A DNA stretch of 64,000 bases from positions 186,001 through 250,000 of the forward strand of contig NZ_BSSE01000002.1 of assembly GCF_030268965.1 (NCBI RefSeq), in the 5' to 3' direction. Shown piece after piece: positions 1-8,622 of the stretch (the stretch's first letter is position 1; each line of letters begins with the position of its first letter). Both the position numbers and the translations under genes were made by a program. The notes under the pieces were generated by a model. It had not been told where the DNA came from, searched no databases, and worked only from the letters and a program-made list of their open reading frames with translations. Source of the stretch: Microtetraspora sp. NBRC 16547. Its GTDB lineage: Bacteria > Actinomycetota > Actinomycetes > Streptosporangiales > Streptosporangiaceae.

Positions 1-32
1 CGGAACACAAAACGCGCTGGACACCACCACGG

Positions 33-2204
33 GTGGCCGTCTGGGTGGCGATCGCGCTGCTGGGCGGGATCGCCTGGTCGGTTCTGGCGTTGGGACGCGG
101 TGAGCATGTCAACGCCGTGTGGTTCATCTTCGCTGCGCTGAGTTCTTACGCCATCGCCTACCGGTTCTACGCCCGGTTCATCGTCACGAAGGTCCTGCGC
201 GCCGACGACAAACGGGCGACACCGGCCGAGCGGATGGAGAACGGCCTCGACTTCACCCGCACCGACCGCCGAGTGGTCTACGGCCACCACTTCGCCGCGA
301 TCGCGGGGGCGGGACCACTGGTGGGCCCGGTGCTGGCGGCCCAGATGGGCTACCTCCCCGGCACGATCTGGATCATCGTCGGGGTCATCTTCGCCGGTGC
401 GGTGCAGGACCTCGTCGTGCTGTTCTTCTCGATGCGCCGGAACGGGCGTTCGCTCGGCCAGATGGCCCGCGACGAGATCGGCCCGCTCGGCGGCGTCGCC
501 GCGCTGATCGCGGTGCTCGCCATCATGGTCATCATTTTGGCGGTGCTGGCGCTCGTCGTGGTCAACTCCCTGGCGGCGTCGCCGTGGGGCGTCTTCTCCA
601 TCGCGATGACCATCCCGATCGCCCTGTTCATGGGCTTCTACCTCCGCTATTTGCGCCCCGGCCGGGTCTCGGAGGTCAGCCTCATCGGCTGCGCGCTGCT
701 GATCCTGGCGATCGTCGCCGGCGGCTGGGTGGCCGACTCGGCGCTGGCGGACGTGTTCACCCTCGACAAGGTCACCCTCGTCTGGTGCCTGATCATCTAC
801 GGGTTCCTCGCCTCGGTGCTCCCGGTGTGGATGTTGCTGGCGCCGCGCGACTATCTGTCGACCTTCATGAAGGTGGGCACGATCGCGTTGCTCGCCCTGG
901 GCATCCTGATCGCCATGCCGGCCACGACCATGCCGGCGTTCACCGACTTCGCCTTCAACGGCAAGGGACCGGCGTTCGCCGGGTCGATGTTCCCGTTCGT
1001 CTTCATCACCATCGCGTGCGGCGCCTTGTCCGGATTCCACGCGCTGATCTCCTCGGGTACGACCCCGAAGATGGTGGAGAAGGAGCGTCAGGTCAAGCTC
1101 ATCGGCTACGGCGGTATGCTCACCGAATCGTTCGTGGCGATCATGGCGCTGGTGGCGGCCTGCACCATCGACCAGGGTCTCTACTTCGCGATGAACTCCG
1201 CAGCCGGCATGACCGGCGGAACCGCCGAAGGTGCGGCGACCTTCGTGAACGGGCTGGGCCTGGCCGGGGTGTCGACGACCCCCGACGCGCTCAACCAGGC
1301 GGCCGCGGCGGTGCAGGAGCAGACACTGGTCTCCCGGACCGGCGGCGCGCCGACCCTGGCGATCGGCATCTCGGAGATCCTCGGTGCGATCTTCGGCGGG
1401 GCTACGGCCAAGGCCTTCTGGTACCACTTCGCGATCATGTTCGAGGCGCTGTTCATCCTGACCACGGTCGATGCCGGCACGAGGGTCGGACGCTTCATGC
1501 TGCAGGACACGCTGGGGAACGTGATCCCGAAGTTCAAGGACACCTCGTGGAAGGCCGGCTCGATCATCGCCAGCGCGGTCATCGTCGCCGGGTGGGGGTC
1601 GATCCTGCTGATGGGCGTCAGCGACCCGCTGGGCGGCATCAACACGCTGTTCCCGCTGTTCGGCATCGCCAACCAGCTGCTCGCCGCGGTCGCGCTCGCC
1701 GTCTGCGTCACCATCCTGTGCAAGACCGGCCGGGTCCGCTACGCCTGGGTGCCGGGGATCCCACTGGTCTGGGACGCCGTCGTCACCCTCACCGCGAGCT
1801 GGCAGAAGATCTTCAGCAGCGAGCCGTCCATCGGCTACTGGGCGCAGCACCAGACGTACAAGGCGGCGATCGCCGCAGGCAAGACCTCGCTCGGAGCGGC
1901 CAAGGACCCCGACCAGATGGAGCAGGTGGTCCGCAACACGTTTGTCCAGGGCACCCTGTCCGTCATCTTCGCCGTACTCATCATCATCGTCCTCGTCGAC
2001 GCGATACGGAGGTCGGTGTCCGCGATCAGGAGCGGGCGCGTCAACGACACCGAACATCCCGCCGAGCCGTCACGCGTGTTCGCGCCGTCCGGGCTGTTCG
2101 CCACCGCCGAGGAGAAGGAACTCCAGCAGCGGTGGCGGGACTACGAGGCGGCCAGGAGCGAGCTCGCGGGAACCGGGTCATCTCCGGCGTCGGCCGGGAG
2201 TTGA
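33..2204 (+). CDS. cstA: CstA carbon starvation / pyruvate-peptide permease, 5' end possibly cut
   Basis: A multi-pass inner-membrane permease of the CstA/BtsT family, which imports pyruvate or peptides when carbon is short. The conserved block GHHFAAIAGAGPLVGPVLAA sits near residue 85, followed by many hydrophobic helices and a charged C-terminal tail. Length (723 residues) is normal for the family. The GTG at 33 is the first start in the window, but the frame stays open to the window edge (upstream codons read EHKTRWTPPR), so the true start may lie outside. It is followed after 7 bases by a YbdD-like gene, the usual partner. Function is by family; substrate is not shown. Confidence 0.93.
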   Translation: MAVWVAIALLGGIAWSVLALGRGEHVNAVWFIFAALSSYAIAYRFYARFIVTKVLRADDKRATPAERMENGLDFTRTDRRVVYGHHFAAIAGAGPLVGPVLAAQMGYLPGTIWIIVGVIFAGAVQDLVVLFFSMRRNGRSLGQMARDEIGPLGGVAALIAVLAIMVIILAVLALVVVNSLAASPWGVFSIAMTIPIALFMGFYLRYLRPGRVSEVSLIGCALLILAIVAGGWVADSALADVFTLDKVTLVWCLIIYGFLASVLPVWMLLAPRDYLSTFMKVGTIALLALGILIAMPATTMPAFTDFAFNGKGPAFAGSMFPFVFITIACGALSGFHALISSGTTPKMVEKERQVKLIGYGGMLTESFVAIMALVAACTIDQGLYFAMNSAAGMTGGTAEGAATFVNGLGLAGVSTTPDALNQAAAAVQEQTLVSRTGGAPTLAIGISEILGAIFGGATAKAFWYHFAIMFEALFILTTVDAGTRVGRFMLQDTLGNVIPKFKDTSWKAGSIIASAVIVAGWGSILLMGVSDPLGGINTLFPLFGIANQLLAAVALAVCVTILCKTGRVRYAWVPGIPLVWDAVVTLTASWQKIFSSEPSIGYWAQHQTYKAAIAAGKTSLGAAKDPDQMEQVVRNTFVQGTLSVIFAVLIIIVLVDAIRRSVSAIRSGRVNDTEHPAEPSRVFAPSGLFATAEEKELQQRWRDYEAARSELAGTGSSPASAGS

Positions 2205-2211
2205 CCGGCGG

Positions 2212-2457
2212 GTGAACGAGAAGACGGGCGCGGCGTCCCCCGGCCTCCAGCGGGCCGGGGCGGCGCTGCGCCACACCCTGCGGATGATCGGGTGGATCGG
2301 GTGGTACGTCAAGGAGGTCGTCGGCGAGAACGACTACCAGCACTACGTCGCCCACCTGCGCAAGCATCACCCTGAGGTCGAACCGATGTCGCGCCGCGAC
2401 TTCGAGCGCGCGAAGATCGACCGCATGGAGGCCGACCCGAAGAGCCGCTGCTGCTAG
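2212..2457 (+). CDS. YbdD/YjiX-type small protein (DUF466)
   Basis: An 81-residue soluble protein of the YbdD/YjiX family. It carries the family core WYVKEVVGENDYQHYVAHLR and a C-terminal SRCC. The GTG start lies 7 bases after the cstA stop, so the two are almost surely co-transcribed. In enterobacteria the CstA-YbdD pair is needed together for pyruvate uptake; the same partnership is inferred here from adjacency. Longer readings of this frame that begin inside cstA are shadows. Confidence 0.9.
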   Translation: MNEKTGAASPGLQRAGAALRHTLRMIGWIGWYVKEVVGENDYQHYVAHLRKHHPEVEPMSRRDFERAKIDRMEADPKSRCC

Positions 2458-2488
2458 CAGGCGCATTCCACAGGGCGGCCGGCGGCGG

Positions 2489-3301
2489 TCAGGTGATGTC
2501 GCGCCGCAGGGGAGCGATGACCGCGATCGCGGCGGCCACCAGCGCGTATCCGACGAGCACGGCGGCGCCGAGTGGGGCAGAGAGGAGCGAGGTCGCGCCT
2601 CCGCCCATCTGCTCGGCCAGCGCGTCGGCCAGGAAGGTGAACCCCGTGAGCGCCGCCGTCGCGCCGCCGGGCAGGTAGGGATAGAGCTCTTTGACGCCGG
2701 GGATGAGCAGCAGGGCCGTCTCGATCATGTAGAAATAGGCGCCCAGAATCGCGGCCGCGGCCACCTGGTTGGGGATCAGGGCGCCGACCGCCACGCCGAC
2801 CAGGGTGTAGACGGCCATCGTCACCGCGATCCTGGAGAGCAGGGCCAGCACCGTGGCCGTCGGCAGGCCGAGCACGACCCCCTTGATCGCCGCCGCCCCG
2901 AAGAGGGCCGCCCCGGCCACGGTGACGGCGATCAGCCCGTAGGCGAGCCCGGCGATCGCGTACGCCGTGAGCTTGGCGGCCAGCATGGTCCATCGCCGGG
3001 GCGCGAACAGCGCCGTCGTGGTGATCGTCCGGTGGCGGTACTCCGAGGCCACGGCGGTCGTGCCGAGCAGGGCGGGGACGAACGCGCACATACCCAGCAG
3101 GCCGAGCAGCATGCGCACGCCCGGCGCCGTATCCAGGCCGGGCACCGGCGGATCGAAGTTCTCCGGGCCGACGAGGGCGAGCAGGCCGACGAAGCCGCCG
3201 CTGCCGAGCGCGGCGAGCGATCCCCACATGGGGAGCCGGGTGGCCGCCAGGCGGCGCAGTTCCGCCGAGACGAGCCTGCCGAGCGAGACGAGCGCGGTCA
3301 T
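2489..3301 (-). CDS. ABC-2 type transporter permease
   Basis: A 270-residue membrane protein with about six hydrophobic segments, resembling the ABC-2 permeases that pair with a single ATPase as exporters or in envelope-stress systems. Its ATG overlaps the stop of the upstream ATPase gene by four bases (ATGA), so translation is coupled. The operon is PH-like protein, ATPase, permease, divergent from a YtrA-type GntR regulator. In such systems the substrate is often an antibiotic or unknown; nothing here identifies it. Confidence 0.85.
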   Translation of the reverse strand: MTALVSLGRLVSAELRRLAATRLPMWGSLAALGSGGFVGLLALVGPENFDPPVPGLDTAPGVRMLLGLLGMCAFVPALLGTTAVASEYRHRTITTTALFAPRRWTMLAAKLTAYAIAGLAYGLIAVTVAGAALFGAAAIKGVVLGLPTATVLALLSRIAVTMAVYTLVGVAVGALIPNQVAAAAILGAYFYMIETALLLIPGVKELYPYLPGGATAALTGFTFLADALAEQMGGGATSLLSAPLGAAVLVGYALVAAAIAVIAPLRRDIT

Positions 3302-4215
3302 CGGGTGTCCCCCTGGTCGTGTCCGGTGAGGTGGAGGAAGGCGTGTTCGAGCGTGGGGCGTTCAGGAGTGATCTCGTGCAGCGGAATGCCGCGCGCCGCG
3401 GCGTCCGCGGCGATCCCGGCCGTGGTCAGGCCGTGGATCCGCAACGTGTCCTGGTCCAGGGCCTCCACGCGGACCGTGCCGGGGTAGGCGGCCAGCAGGG
3501 CGGTGGTGAGCGGCCCCGCCTGCGGTGAGCGGACCCGCACGGCGGCCTCGCCGTACAGGTCGGCGACCGCGCCGGCCGCGACCAGCCGCCCGTCGCGGAT
3601 CATCACGACGCGCTCGGCCATCTGCTCCACCTCGCTGAGGACGTGGCTGGAGACCAGGACCGTGCGGCCTTCGGCGGCGAGCTCGCGCAGGAACCGGCGC
3701 AGCCACGCGATGCCCTCGGGGTCCAGGCCGTTGCCGGGTTCGTCCAGCAGCAGCACGCGGGGATCGCCGAGCAGTGCCGTCGCCAGGTGCAGCCGCCGCC
3801 GCATCCCGGTGGACAGCGCCCGCGTCCTCCGCCCGGCGAACGGCGTCACCCCGGTCAGGTCCATGACCTCGCGCACCCGCGACCGGGCGAATCCGCCCAG
3901 GCGGGCGTACACGCTGAGATGGTCGCGGGCGGTGTGGTCGGGGTGGAACCCCGACGTGTCCAGCACGGCTCCGACCGTGGCGGCCGGACGGGGCAGCTCC
4001 GTGTAGCGCAGGCCGCCGATGGTGGCGCGGCCGGAGGTGGGTGTGACCAGGCCGAGCAGCATTCGCATGGTGGTCGTCTTGCCCGCCCCGTTCGGGCCGA
4101 GGAAGGCGGTCACCGTGCCCGGCGAGACGGTGAAGTCGAGGTCGGTGACCGCCTCCACGGTGCCGAAGGTCTTGGTCAGACCGTGCACCTCGATGTCCCA
4201 GGATCCCGTGTTCAC
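3298..4215 (-). CDS. ABC transporter ATP-binding protein
   Basis: A 305-residue ATPase subunit. Visible motifs in order are Walker A GPNGAGKTT (about residue 40), signature LSTGMRRRL, Walker B VLLLDEPGNGLD and the switch histidine in SSHVLSE. The GTG start at 4215 is chosen because the ABC domain begins at once (DIEVHGLTKTFG) and it overlaps the preceding stop as GTGA; a longer reading upstream is the wrong frame of the PH-like gene. It energises the permease encoded just downstream. Confidence 0.92.
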   Translation of the reverse strand: MNTGSWDIEVHGLTKTFGTVEAVTDLDFTVSPGTVTAFLGPNGAGKTTTMRMLLGLVTPTSGRATIGGLRYTELPRPAATVGAVLDTSGFHPDHTARDHLSVYARLGGFARSRVREVMDLTGVTPFAGRRTRALSTGMRRRLHLATALLGDPRVLLLDEPGNGLDPEGIAWLRRFLRELAAEGRTVLVSSHVLSEVEQMAERVVMIRDGRLVAAGAVADLYGEAAVRVRSPQAGPLTTALLAAYPGTVRVEALDQDTLRIHGLTTAGIAADAAARGIPLHEITPERPTLEHAFLHLTGHDQGDTR

Positions 4216-4568
4216 GCGTTCGCCCCCATGATCTCGGCCTGGAGCCCGGGCGCGTCCGGAACGCTGAGGACCAGCTCGTCGACGTTCTCGGTCCTGCCGG
4301 TCAGGACGATGCGCACGCCGGACAGGTCGCGGCGGGCGCAGACCAGCCGCCGGACGCCGTTCAGGCCGGTCCATGTGCCGACCTTGATGAACCCGCTGAC
4401 GAGCAGGCCCGCGTGCGTCCCGGTGGCGACGGCCTGCGGATTCGCCTCGACACGTACCTCGCGGATCGCCGTCAGCGGCACCCTCATCTCGGCTCGCCGT
4501 ACGAACGGCCGCGTCCATGGCGCGAAGGTCGCCACCAGTATTCCGTCGCGGATCTCTGTCTGGATCAC
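4212..4568 (-). CDS. Hypothetical PH-like protein
   Basis: A 118-residue soluble protein rich in beta-strand patterns (for example VPLTAIREVRVEANPQAV), similar in style to bacterial PH-like domain proteins; the assignment is tentative. The GTG start has a good ribosome site (GGAGGGCGAC). It is the first gene of the ABC operon and overlaps the ATPase gene, so it probably serves that transporter or its signalling. No catalytic motif is visible. Confidence 0.7.
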   Translation of the reverse strand: MIQTEIRDGILVATFAPWTRPFVRRAEMRVPLTAIREVRVEANPQAVATGTHAGLLVSGFIKVGTWTGLNGVRRLVCARRDLSGVRIVLTGRTENVDELVLSVPDAPGLQAEIMGANA

Positions 4569-4590
4569 GTCGCCCTCCTGACGTACCAGG

Positions 4591-4632
4591 TGTATCTGTT
4601 CTATAAGTTGTATATCAGCTAAGCTCCTCTGT
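4591..4632 (+). promoter_or_regulatory. Divergent promoter/operator of the YtrA-type locus
   Basis: The 64-base gap between the divergent PH-like gene and the gntR gene is unusually AT-rich. It holds a repeated TGTAT (4591 and 4609) and a TATA-agttg-TATA arrangement (4602-4614). A -10-like TAAGCT at 4620-4625 sits seven bases before the GTG of gntR, predicting a leaderless message. The regulator probably binds here; that is inference. Confidence 0.5.
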
Positions 4633-5034
4633 GTGAACCTGACGCTCGATCTCGACAGCGAGGTCCCGATCTACCAGCAGATCAGGGACCGGATCGTGGA
4701 GGCGGTCGCCCGGGGAGAGGCGGTGGAGGGCGACCCGCTGCCGTCCACGCGCCAGCTCGCCGCCGATTTCGGGATCAACTTCCACACCGTGAACAAGGCG
4801 TACGACCTGCTCCGCCAGGAGGGCGTCATCCGCGTCAACCGCAAGAGCGGCGCGGTGATCCGCCGCGACCCGCACTCCGGGCCGCCCGATCCCGGGTTCG
4901 CCGACCACTGGGAGGACAGGATGCGCGTGCTGCTCGCGGAGGCCACCGTCCACGGGCTCGACCGCGACGACGTCGTACGGCGATGCGCCGCGATGCTGTC
5001 GGGATTCCGCGCCGAGGAGAGGGCGACACCATGA
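4633..5034 (+). CDS. GntR-family transcriptional regulator, YtrA subfamily
   Basis: A 133-residue repressor. The N-terminal winged helix (residues about 8-75, with the family pattern VPIYQQIRDRIVEAV and LPSTRQLAADFGINFHTVNKAY) is followed only by a short dimerisation tail, which defines the YtrA subfamily. Members control adjacent ABC transporters and respond to envelope antibiotics. It is divergent from the ABC operon and overlaps the next gene as ATGA. Start GTG at 4633 fits the leaderless -10 spacing; another GTG two bases earlier is out of frame. Confidence 0.88.
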   Translation: MNLTLDLDSEVPIYQQIRDRIVEAVARGEAVEGDPLPSTRQLAADFGINFHTVNKAYDLLRQEGVIRVNRKSGAVIRRDPHSGPPDPGFADHWEDRMRVLLAEATVHGLDRDDVVRRCAAMLSGFRAEERATP

Positions 5035-6161
5035 CACCGCTGATCGCCGCCGACCTGACCGTCGTCGTGCTGGTCACCTGCCTGATGCTGGCCGTTCCCG
5101 CGATGGCCGGGCCGACGACGCCGTTCGGCGTTCGCGTGTCCCGCGCCAGGGCCGCCGATCCGGCCGTGATCGCCCAGCGGCGCGCCTACGCCAGGCTGGC
5201 GCTCGCGGCGGGCGTGTGCGCCGTGGCCGTCTCCGTGCCGGTCCTCGTGGGAGGAGGGTCCGCGACCGTCATCGGCGCCACCGCGACGGCCCTGATCGTG
5301 GCGGATCTGCTGCTGTACTGGCGGGCCGCGCGCCGGCTGAGCGCGGCCAAGCTGGCCGGAGGGTGGCGGGACGAGCAGCGCCAGGGCGTCACCGTGGACA
5401 CCACCTTCCGCACCGATCCGGTGCGGCTGCCCTGGTCCTGGACGCTCCCGGCGTCGGCGATCCTCCTCCTCACCGCGGGCCTCGGCTGGTGGCGGTACGG
5501 CGACTTGCCCGCCACGTTGCCGGGCTTTCCCGGCTATGGCGTCGACGCGGCCCGGCGGGAACCCGTCACGGTGCTGACCGCTTTCGCACCGGTGCTGTAT
5601 CAGCTCGCGATCTCTCTGCTGATCCCCGCCGTGACGCTGCTCCTGCTGCACGCCCGCCCCGACCTCGACGCCGCCCGCCCCATGGGCTCGGCCCGCAGAT
5701 ACCGCGCCTACCTGGGCGGCGTGGCGCGCCTGTCGCTCCTCGGCGCGGCGTGCCTCAACCTCGGCCTGCTCGCCTCGGCGCTCCAGCTGTGGACGGTCGT
5801 CGAACCCTCGATGCTATGGACCGTCGTCACCTACCTGCCGCTCGTCGCCCTGCTGGTCGCGTGGCTGGTCTGGGAGAGCCGGGTGGGCCACGCGGGACAT
5901 CGGCTGCCCGCGCTGCCCGGGGAGAAGGACGAGGACTCCGGCGTCACGCAGCGCGACGACGACCGGCACTGGTTTCTGGCCGGAACCGTGTACGTGAACC
6001 GCCGTGACCCGGCGATCCTGCTCCATGCCCGGATCGGGGCGTCCTGGACGCTCAACCTCGGGCACCCCGTCGCATGGGTCCTCCTCGCCGTCCTCGTCGT
6101 GGCCGGCCTGCTCGCCGCCTTCGGCGTCATCGACCTGCCCGTACGGCACAGCGGCCTCTGA
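5031..6161 (+). CDS. Multi-pass membrane protein with C-terminal DUF5808-like domain
   Basis: A 376-residue membrane protein with about eight hydrophobic segments. The last 70 residues match the DUF5808 pattern (HWFLAGTVYVNRRDPAILLH, then WTLNLGHP). Similar proteins accompany YtrA-type regulators and often carry DUF1648. The ATG overlaps the gntR stop, so it is translationally coupled to the regulator and likely belongs to the same stress-response unit. Biochemical role unknown. Confidence 0.8.
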   Translation: MTPLIAADLTVVVLVTCLMLAVPAMAGPTTPFGVRVSRARAADPAVIAQRRAYARLALAAGVCAVAVSVPVLVGGGSATVIGATATALIVADLLLYWRAARRLSAAKLAGGWRDEQRQGVTVDTTFRTDPVRLPWSWTLPASAILLLTAGLGWWRYGDLPATLPGFPGYGVDAARREPVTVLTAFAPVLYQLAISLLIPAVTLLLLHARPDLDAARPMGSARRYRAYLGGVARLSLLGAACLNLGLLASALQLWTVVEPSMLWTVVTYLPLVALLVAWLVWESRVGHAGHRLPALPGEKDEDSGVTQRDDDRHWFLAGTVYVNRRDPAILLHARIGASWTLNLGHPVAWVLLAVLVVAGLLAAFGVIDLPVRHSGL

Positions 6162-6163
6162 CA

Positions 6164-6205
6164 CCGAACCCCAAGCGCCGAACCCCAAGCGCCGAACGCC
6201 GAGCG
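6164..6205. repeat. Three tandem 14-base units
   Basis: Units at 6164-6177 and 6178-6191 are identical (CCGAACCCCAAGCG). The third at 6192-6205 differs at two positions and forms the left arm of the following hairpin. A related CCGAACGCCGAG string occurs at 14652. Confidence 0.8.
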
Positions 6206-6225
6206 CCGGCCGACGCTCGGCGTTC
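6194..6225. terminator. Bidirectional hairpin between convergent genes
   Basis: A perfect 12-base-pair stem (GAACGCCGAGCG, 6194-6205, with its complement at 6214-6225) around an 8-base loop. It lies between the stops of two convergent genes. There is no T tract, as is common in high-GC actinobacteria. Confidence 0.75.
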
Positions 6226-6251
6226 GCCGTCCCGGAAGCAGGGGACGGAGG

Positions 6252-7475
6252 TCAGGCCGTGCTCTTGGCGTCCAACCGCTGCAGCGCCTTCGCTATCGGG
6301 ACGGCCGTCAGGCCGATCTGCCACTGGCGGGCGCCCAGCTCGCCGAGGCGCACGGCGATGGACTCCCGCGACAGGTCGTCGGGCGGCTCCCAGGTGAGCC
6401 GTCGCACCGCGTCCGGCTGGAGCAGGTTCTCGGTCGGCATCCGGTGCTCGTCGGCGAGCGCGGCGACCACCGTCCGGGCCGCCGCCAGCCGCTTCGCCGC
6501 GGCCGGATCGCGGTCGGCCCACCGGTTGGCCGGGGGCGGGCCGTCACCCGGCCCCATCGGCTGCGGCAGCTCCGCGTCGGGCATCGTCCGGCCCCGGGTG
6601 ACCGCAGCCAGCCAGTCGCGCAGGTGACGACGCGCGCTCCTGCCGGTGAACGGGGCGACCTCGGTCAGTGCCTTCGTGGTGCGCGGCTGGTCGAGTGCCG
6701 CCTGCACGATCGCGGAGTCCGGCAGCACCCTGCCGGGAGCGAGGTCGATCTCCCGGGCGATCTCGTCCCGCAGCGTCCACAGCTCGCGGACCACGGCGAG
6801 CCCGCGCAACGACCGCACGCGGTGGACGCCCGAGGTGCGTCGCCACGGATCGCTGCGCGGTGGGGCGGTCGGGGCCGCGAGGATCGAGGAGAACTCCTCC
6901 AGGGCCCACTCCAGCTTGCCGCTGGAGGCCAGCTCCGCGAACAGCACGTCCCTGAGCTCGATCAGCACCTCGACGTCCAGCGCCGCGTAGCGCAGCCAGT
7001 CTTCAGGGAGGGGGCGGTTCGACCAGTCGGCGGCCGAATGGCCCTTCTCCAGTCGCAGGCCGAGGACGACCTCGACCATCGTGCCCAGCCCGACCCGCTC
7101 GTAGCCGAGGAGCCGTCCCGCGAGCTCGGTGTCGAACAGCTTCCGCGGCCGGAAGCCGAGCTCCGTCAGGCACGGAAGGTCCTGCGTCGCCGCGTGCAGG
7201 ACGATCTCGCCGTCGGCGACGGCCTGATCCAGGGCGGTCAGGTCGGGGCAGGCCACCGGGTCGATCAGCGCGGTGCCCGACCCGGCGCGGCGCAACTGCA
7301 CGAGATAGGCACGGCCGCTGTAGCGGTAGCCGGAGGCGCGCTCGGCATCCACCGCGATGGGGCCGCTCCCCCCGGAGAAGGCGCGCACGACCGCCGCGAG
7401 CGCGGAGTCGTCCTCGATGACGGGCGGGATTCCTTCACGCGGCTCCAACAAGAGCTGAACTTCAGGTTCGGTCAC
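6252..7475 (-). CDS. rnd: Ribonuclease D-like 3'-5' exonuclease with HRDC domain
   Basis: A 407-residue DEDD-family exoribonuclease that trims structured RNA 3' ends such as tRNA precursors. Acidic residues D43 and E45 (AVDAERAS), D99 (HAATQDLPCL) and D167 (RYAALDVEVL) match the catalytic set. An HRDC domain follows at about residues 225-310 (RELWTLRDEIAREIDLAPGR). The gene starts three bases after the DUF3000 gene stop, so the two form an operon. Confidence 0.93.
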   Translation of the reverse strand: MTEPEVQLLLEPREGIPPVIEDDSALAAVVRAFSGGSGPIAVDAERASGYRYSGRAYLVQLRRAGSGTALIDPVACPDLTALDQAVADGEIVLHAATQDLPCLTELGFRPRKLFDTELAGRLLGYERVGLGTMVEVVLGLRLEKGHSAADWSNRPLPEDWLRYAALDVEVLIELRDVLFAELASSGKLEWALEEFSSILAAPTAPPRSDPWRRTSGVHRVRSLRGLAVVRELWTLRDEIAREIDLAPGRVLPDSAIVQAALDQPRTTKALTEVAPFTGRSARRHLRDWLAAVTRGRTMPDAELPQPMGPGDGPPPANRWADRDPAAAKRLAAARTVVAALADEHRMPTENLLQPDAVRRLTWEPPDDLSRESIAVRLGELGARQWQIGLTAVPIAKALQRLDAKSTA

Positions 7476-7478
7476 GAG

Positions 7479-8075
7479 TTACGGGGCTTTCGGATCTTCA
7501 CGACGCGCCGGGCGGAGCCGCAGCGCCGCGACATCGGGTGGAAGGGGTGGGATGCCAGCGGCGAGACACATCAGATCGCACCAGGCGGCGGCATGCGCGG
7601 ACAGGTCCTCGTCGAGAGGAGACCAGGAGGCCCGCAGCTCCAGCTCGGTGGTCACGGGATCGCCGGACTTGTTCCCGAAACCCTCTGAGACCGCACGGGT
7701 CACCGTGCCGCCGGCCGCGGCGTAGGCCGCTCCGTGCGCGTCGAGCGACTCGGTGAGCCAGCTCCAGGCCACCGGGCCGAGCAGCGGGTCCGTGGTGATC
7801 TCCGGCTCCATGTCGGCGCGGACGTACGCGACGAGGCGGAACTGCCCCTCCCAGCCGCGCTGGCCGTCCGGGTCGAACAGCATGATCAGGCGGCCGACGG
7901 CCAGTTCGTCGTCGTCGCGGTAGACGGAGGCACCGACCGCCCCGGAGTAGGGCGCAAGGCGCTGTGGCGCGGGGATGTCCTCCAGCTCGATCTCCGGCCT
8001 GACCTTGGCGGGCCGCAACGTCTCCAGCGCCCGCCGGAAGGCGGCCGGAGGCACGGGTGCGTCACCGAGGGTCAT
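7479..8075 (-). CDS. DUF3000 family protein
   Basis: A 198-residue actinobacterial protein of unknown function. The family core includes FRRALETLRP near the start and WSWLTESLDAHGAAYAAAGG in the middle. I chose the ATG at 8075 over an upstream one at 8135 because the family begins here and a -10-like TACGCT (8087-8082 on this strand) sits six bases upstream, as for leaderless genes. It is followed immediately by rnd; the DUF3000-rnd pairing next to hemE is common in actinomycetes. Confidence 0.85.
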   Translation of the reverse strand: MTLGDAPVPPAAFRRALETLRPAKVRPEIELEDIPAPQRLAPYSGAVGASVYRDDDELAVGRLIMLFDPDGQRGWEGQFRLVAYVRADMEPEITTDPLLGPVAWSWLTESLDAHGAAYAAAGGTVTRAVSEGFGNKSGDPVTTELELRASWSPLDEDLSAHAAAWCDLMCLAAGIPPLPPDVAALRLRPARREDPKAP

Positions 8076-8144
8076 AGCCGAAGCGTAGGCCGGAGTCGGG
8101 AGTGCACGAAGCAGGGGGATGGCTGTGGGGGGCATACGTACCGA

Positions 8145-8312
8145 TCAAACCGAAGCCGTCGCAAGCAACAGGGCGAATCCGCAGGTCGTGCACACCCGTT
8201 CGGGACAATCGTCGTGAGCGTCAGGGCAGGGCGGCCGTTCCAACGCGCGCTCGGCGTCGCAACCGGCACAGTGCTCAGTGCGGTGTTCGGGGGAACTCCA
8301 CATCGACGTCAT
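8145..8312 (-). CDS. Small zinc-ribbon-like protein (55 residues)
   Basis: A 55-residue protein with two paired cysteines, HCAGCDAE and [11 protein letters not shown], plus a middle segment [14 protein letters not shown]. The spacing fits a small zinc ribbon. A GAGAGG-type ribosome site precedes the ATG at 8312 (an alternative ATG is at 8303). It is divergent from hemE. I recall similar short CxxC proteins in actinomycetes, but cannot assign a function. Confidence 0.65.
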   Translation of the reverse strand: MTSMWSSPEHRTEHCAGCDAERALERPPCPDAHDDCPERVCTTCGFALLLATASV

Positions 8313-8475
8313 CGCTCCGGGGCCTCTCGTCGGATCCACGGTTGTGTCCCTAGTGATCGGGACTGCTCTGACGTTGACATGTCCCGCCGACATTTCCCCG
8401 CAACGCGCTCGGCGTGTCTCGAAAGTGGTATTGGAATCGATGCTGGAAGCACGATTGCGAACACTTTGCCGAGCT

Positions 8476-8491
8476 GTGAGGCGTACCTCAC
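8476..8491. promoter_or_regulatory. Inverted repeat upstream of hemE
   Basis: GTGAGG-cgta-CCTCAC is a perfect 6-4-6 palindrome about 130 bases before the hemE start, inside a roughly 310-base leader that holds no other gene I can support. It could be a repressor site or an RNA hairpin. The halves do not match the DtxR iron-box rule well. Confidence 0.35.
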
Positions 8492-8622
8492 GATGCGGAG
8501 AGGTTCACCATACCGATGCTTGGCCCGGAGCGTACCGTCGGCGCGCTGTGGCCGGTGCGCGGGGCCGGCCGTATCGCGCGACCGGTGCGTGGCCCGGACC
8601 CATGACGTGGGACGCTGGGACG

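Noticed and set aside
119-2215. A 698-codon open frame in a second frame across cstA.
   Set aside because: Its product is Arg/Gly/His-rich low complexity typical of a shifted frame in high-GC DNA, while the cstA frame has clear family motifs.
8476-8491. GTGAGG-cgta-CCTCAC upstream of hemE as an iron box.
   Set aside because: It is a clean palindrome but lacks the TWAGGTWAG halves of the DtxR-family consensus, so I left the regulator unnamed.
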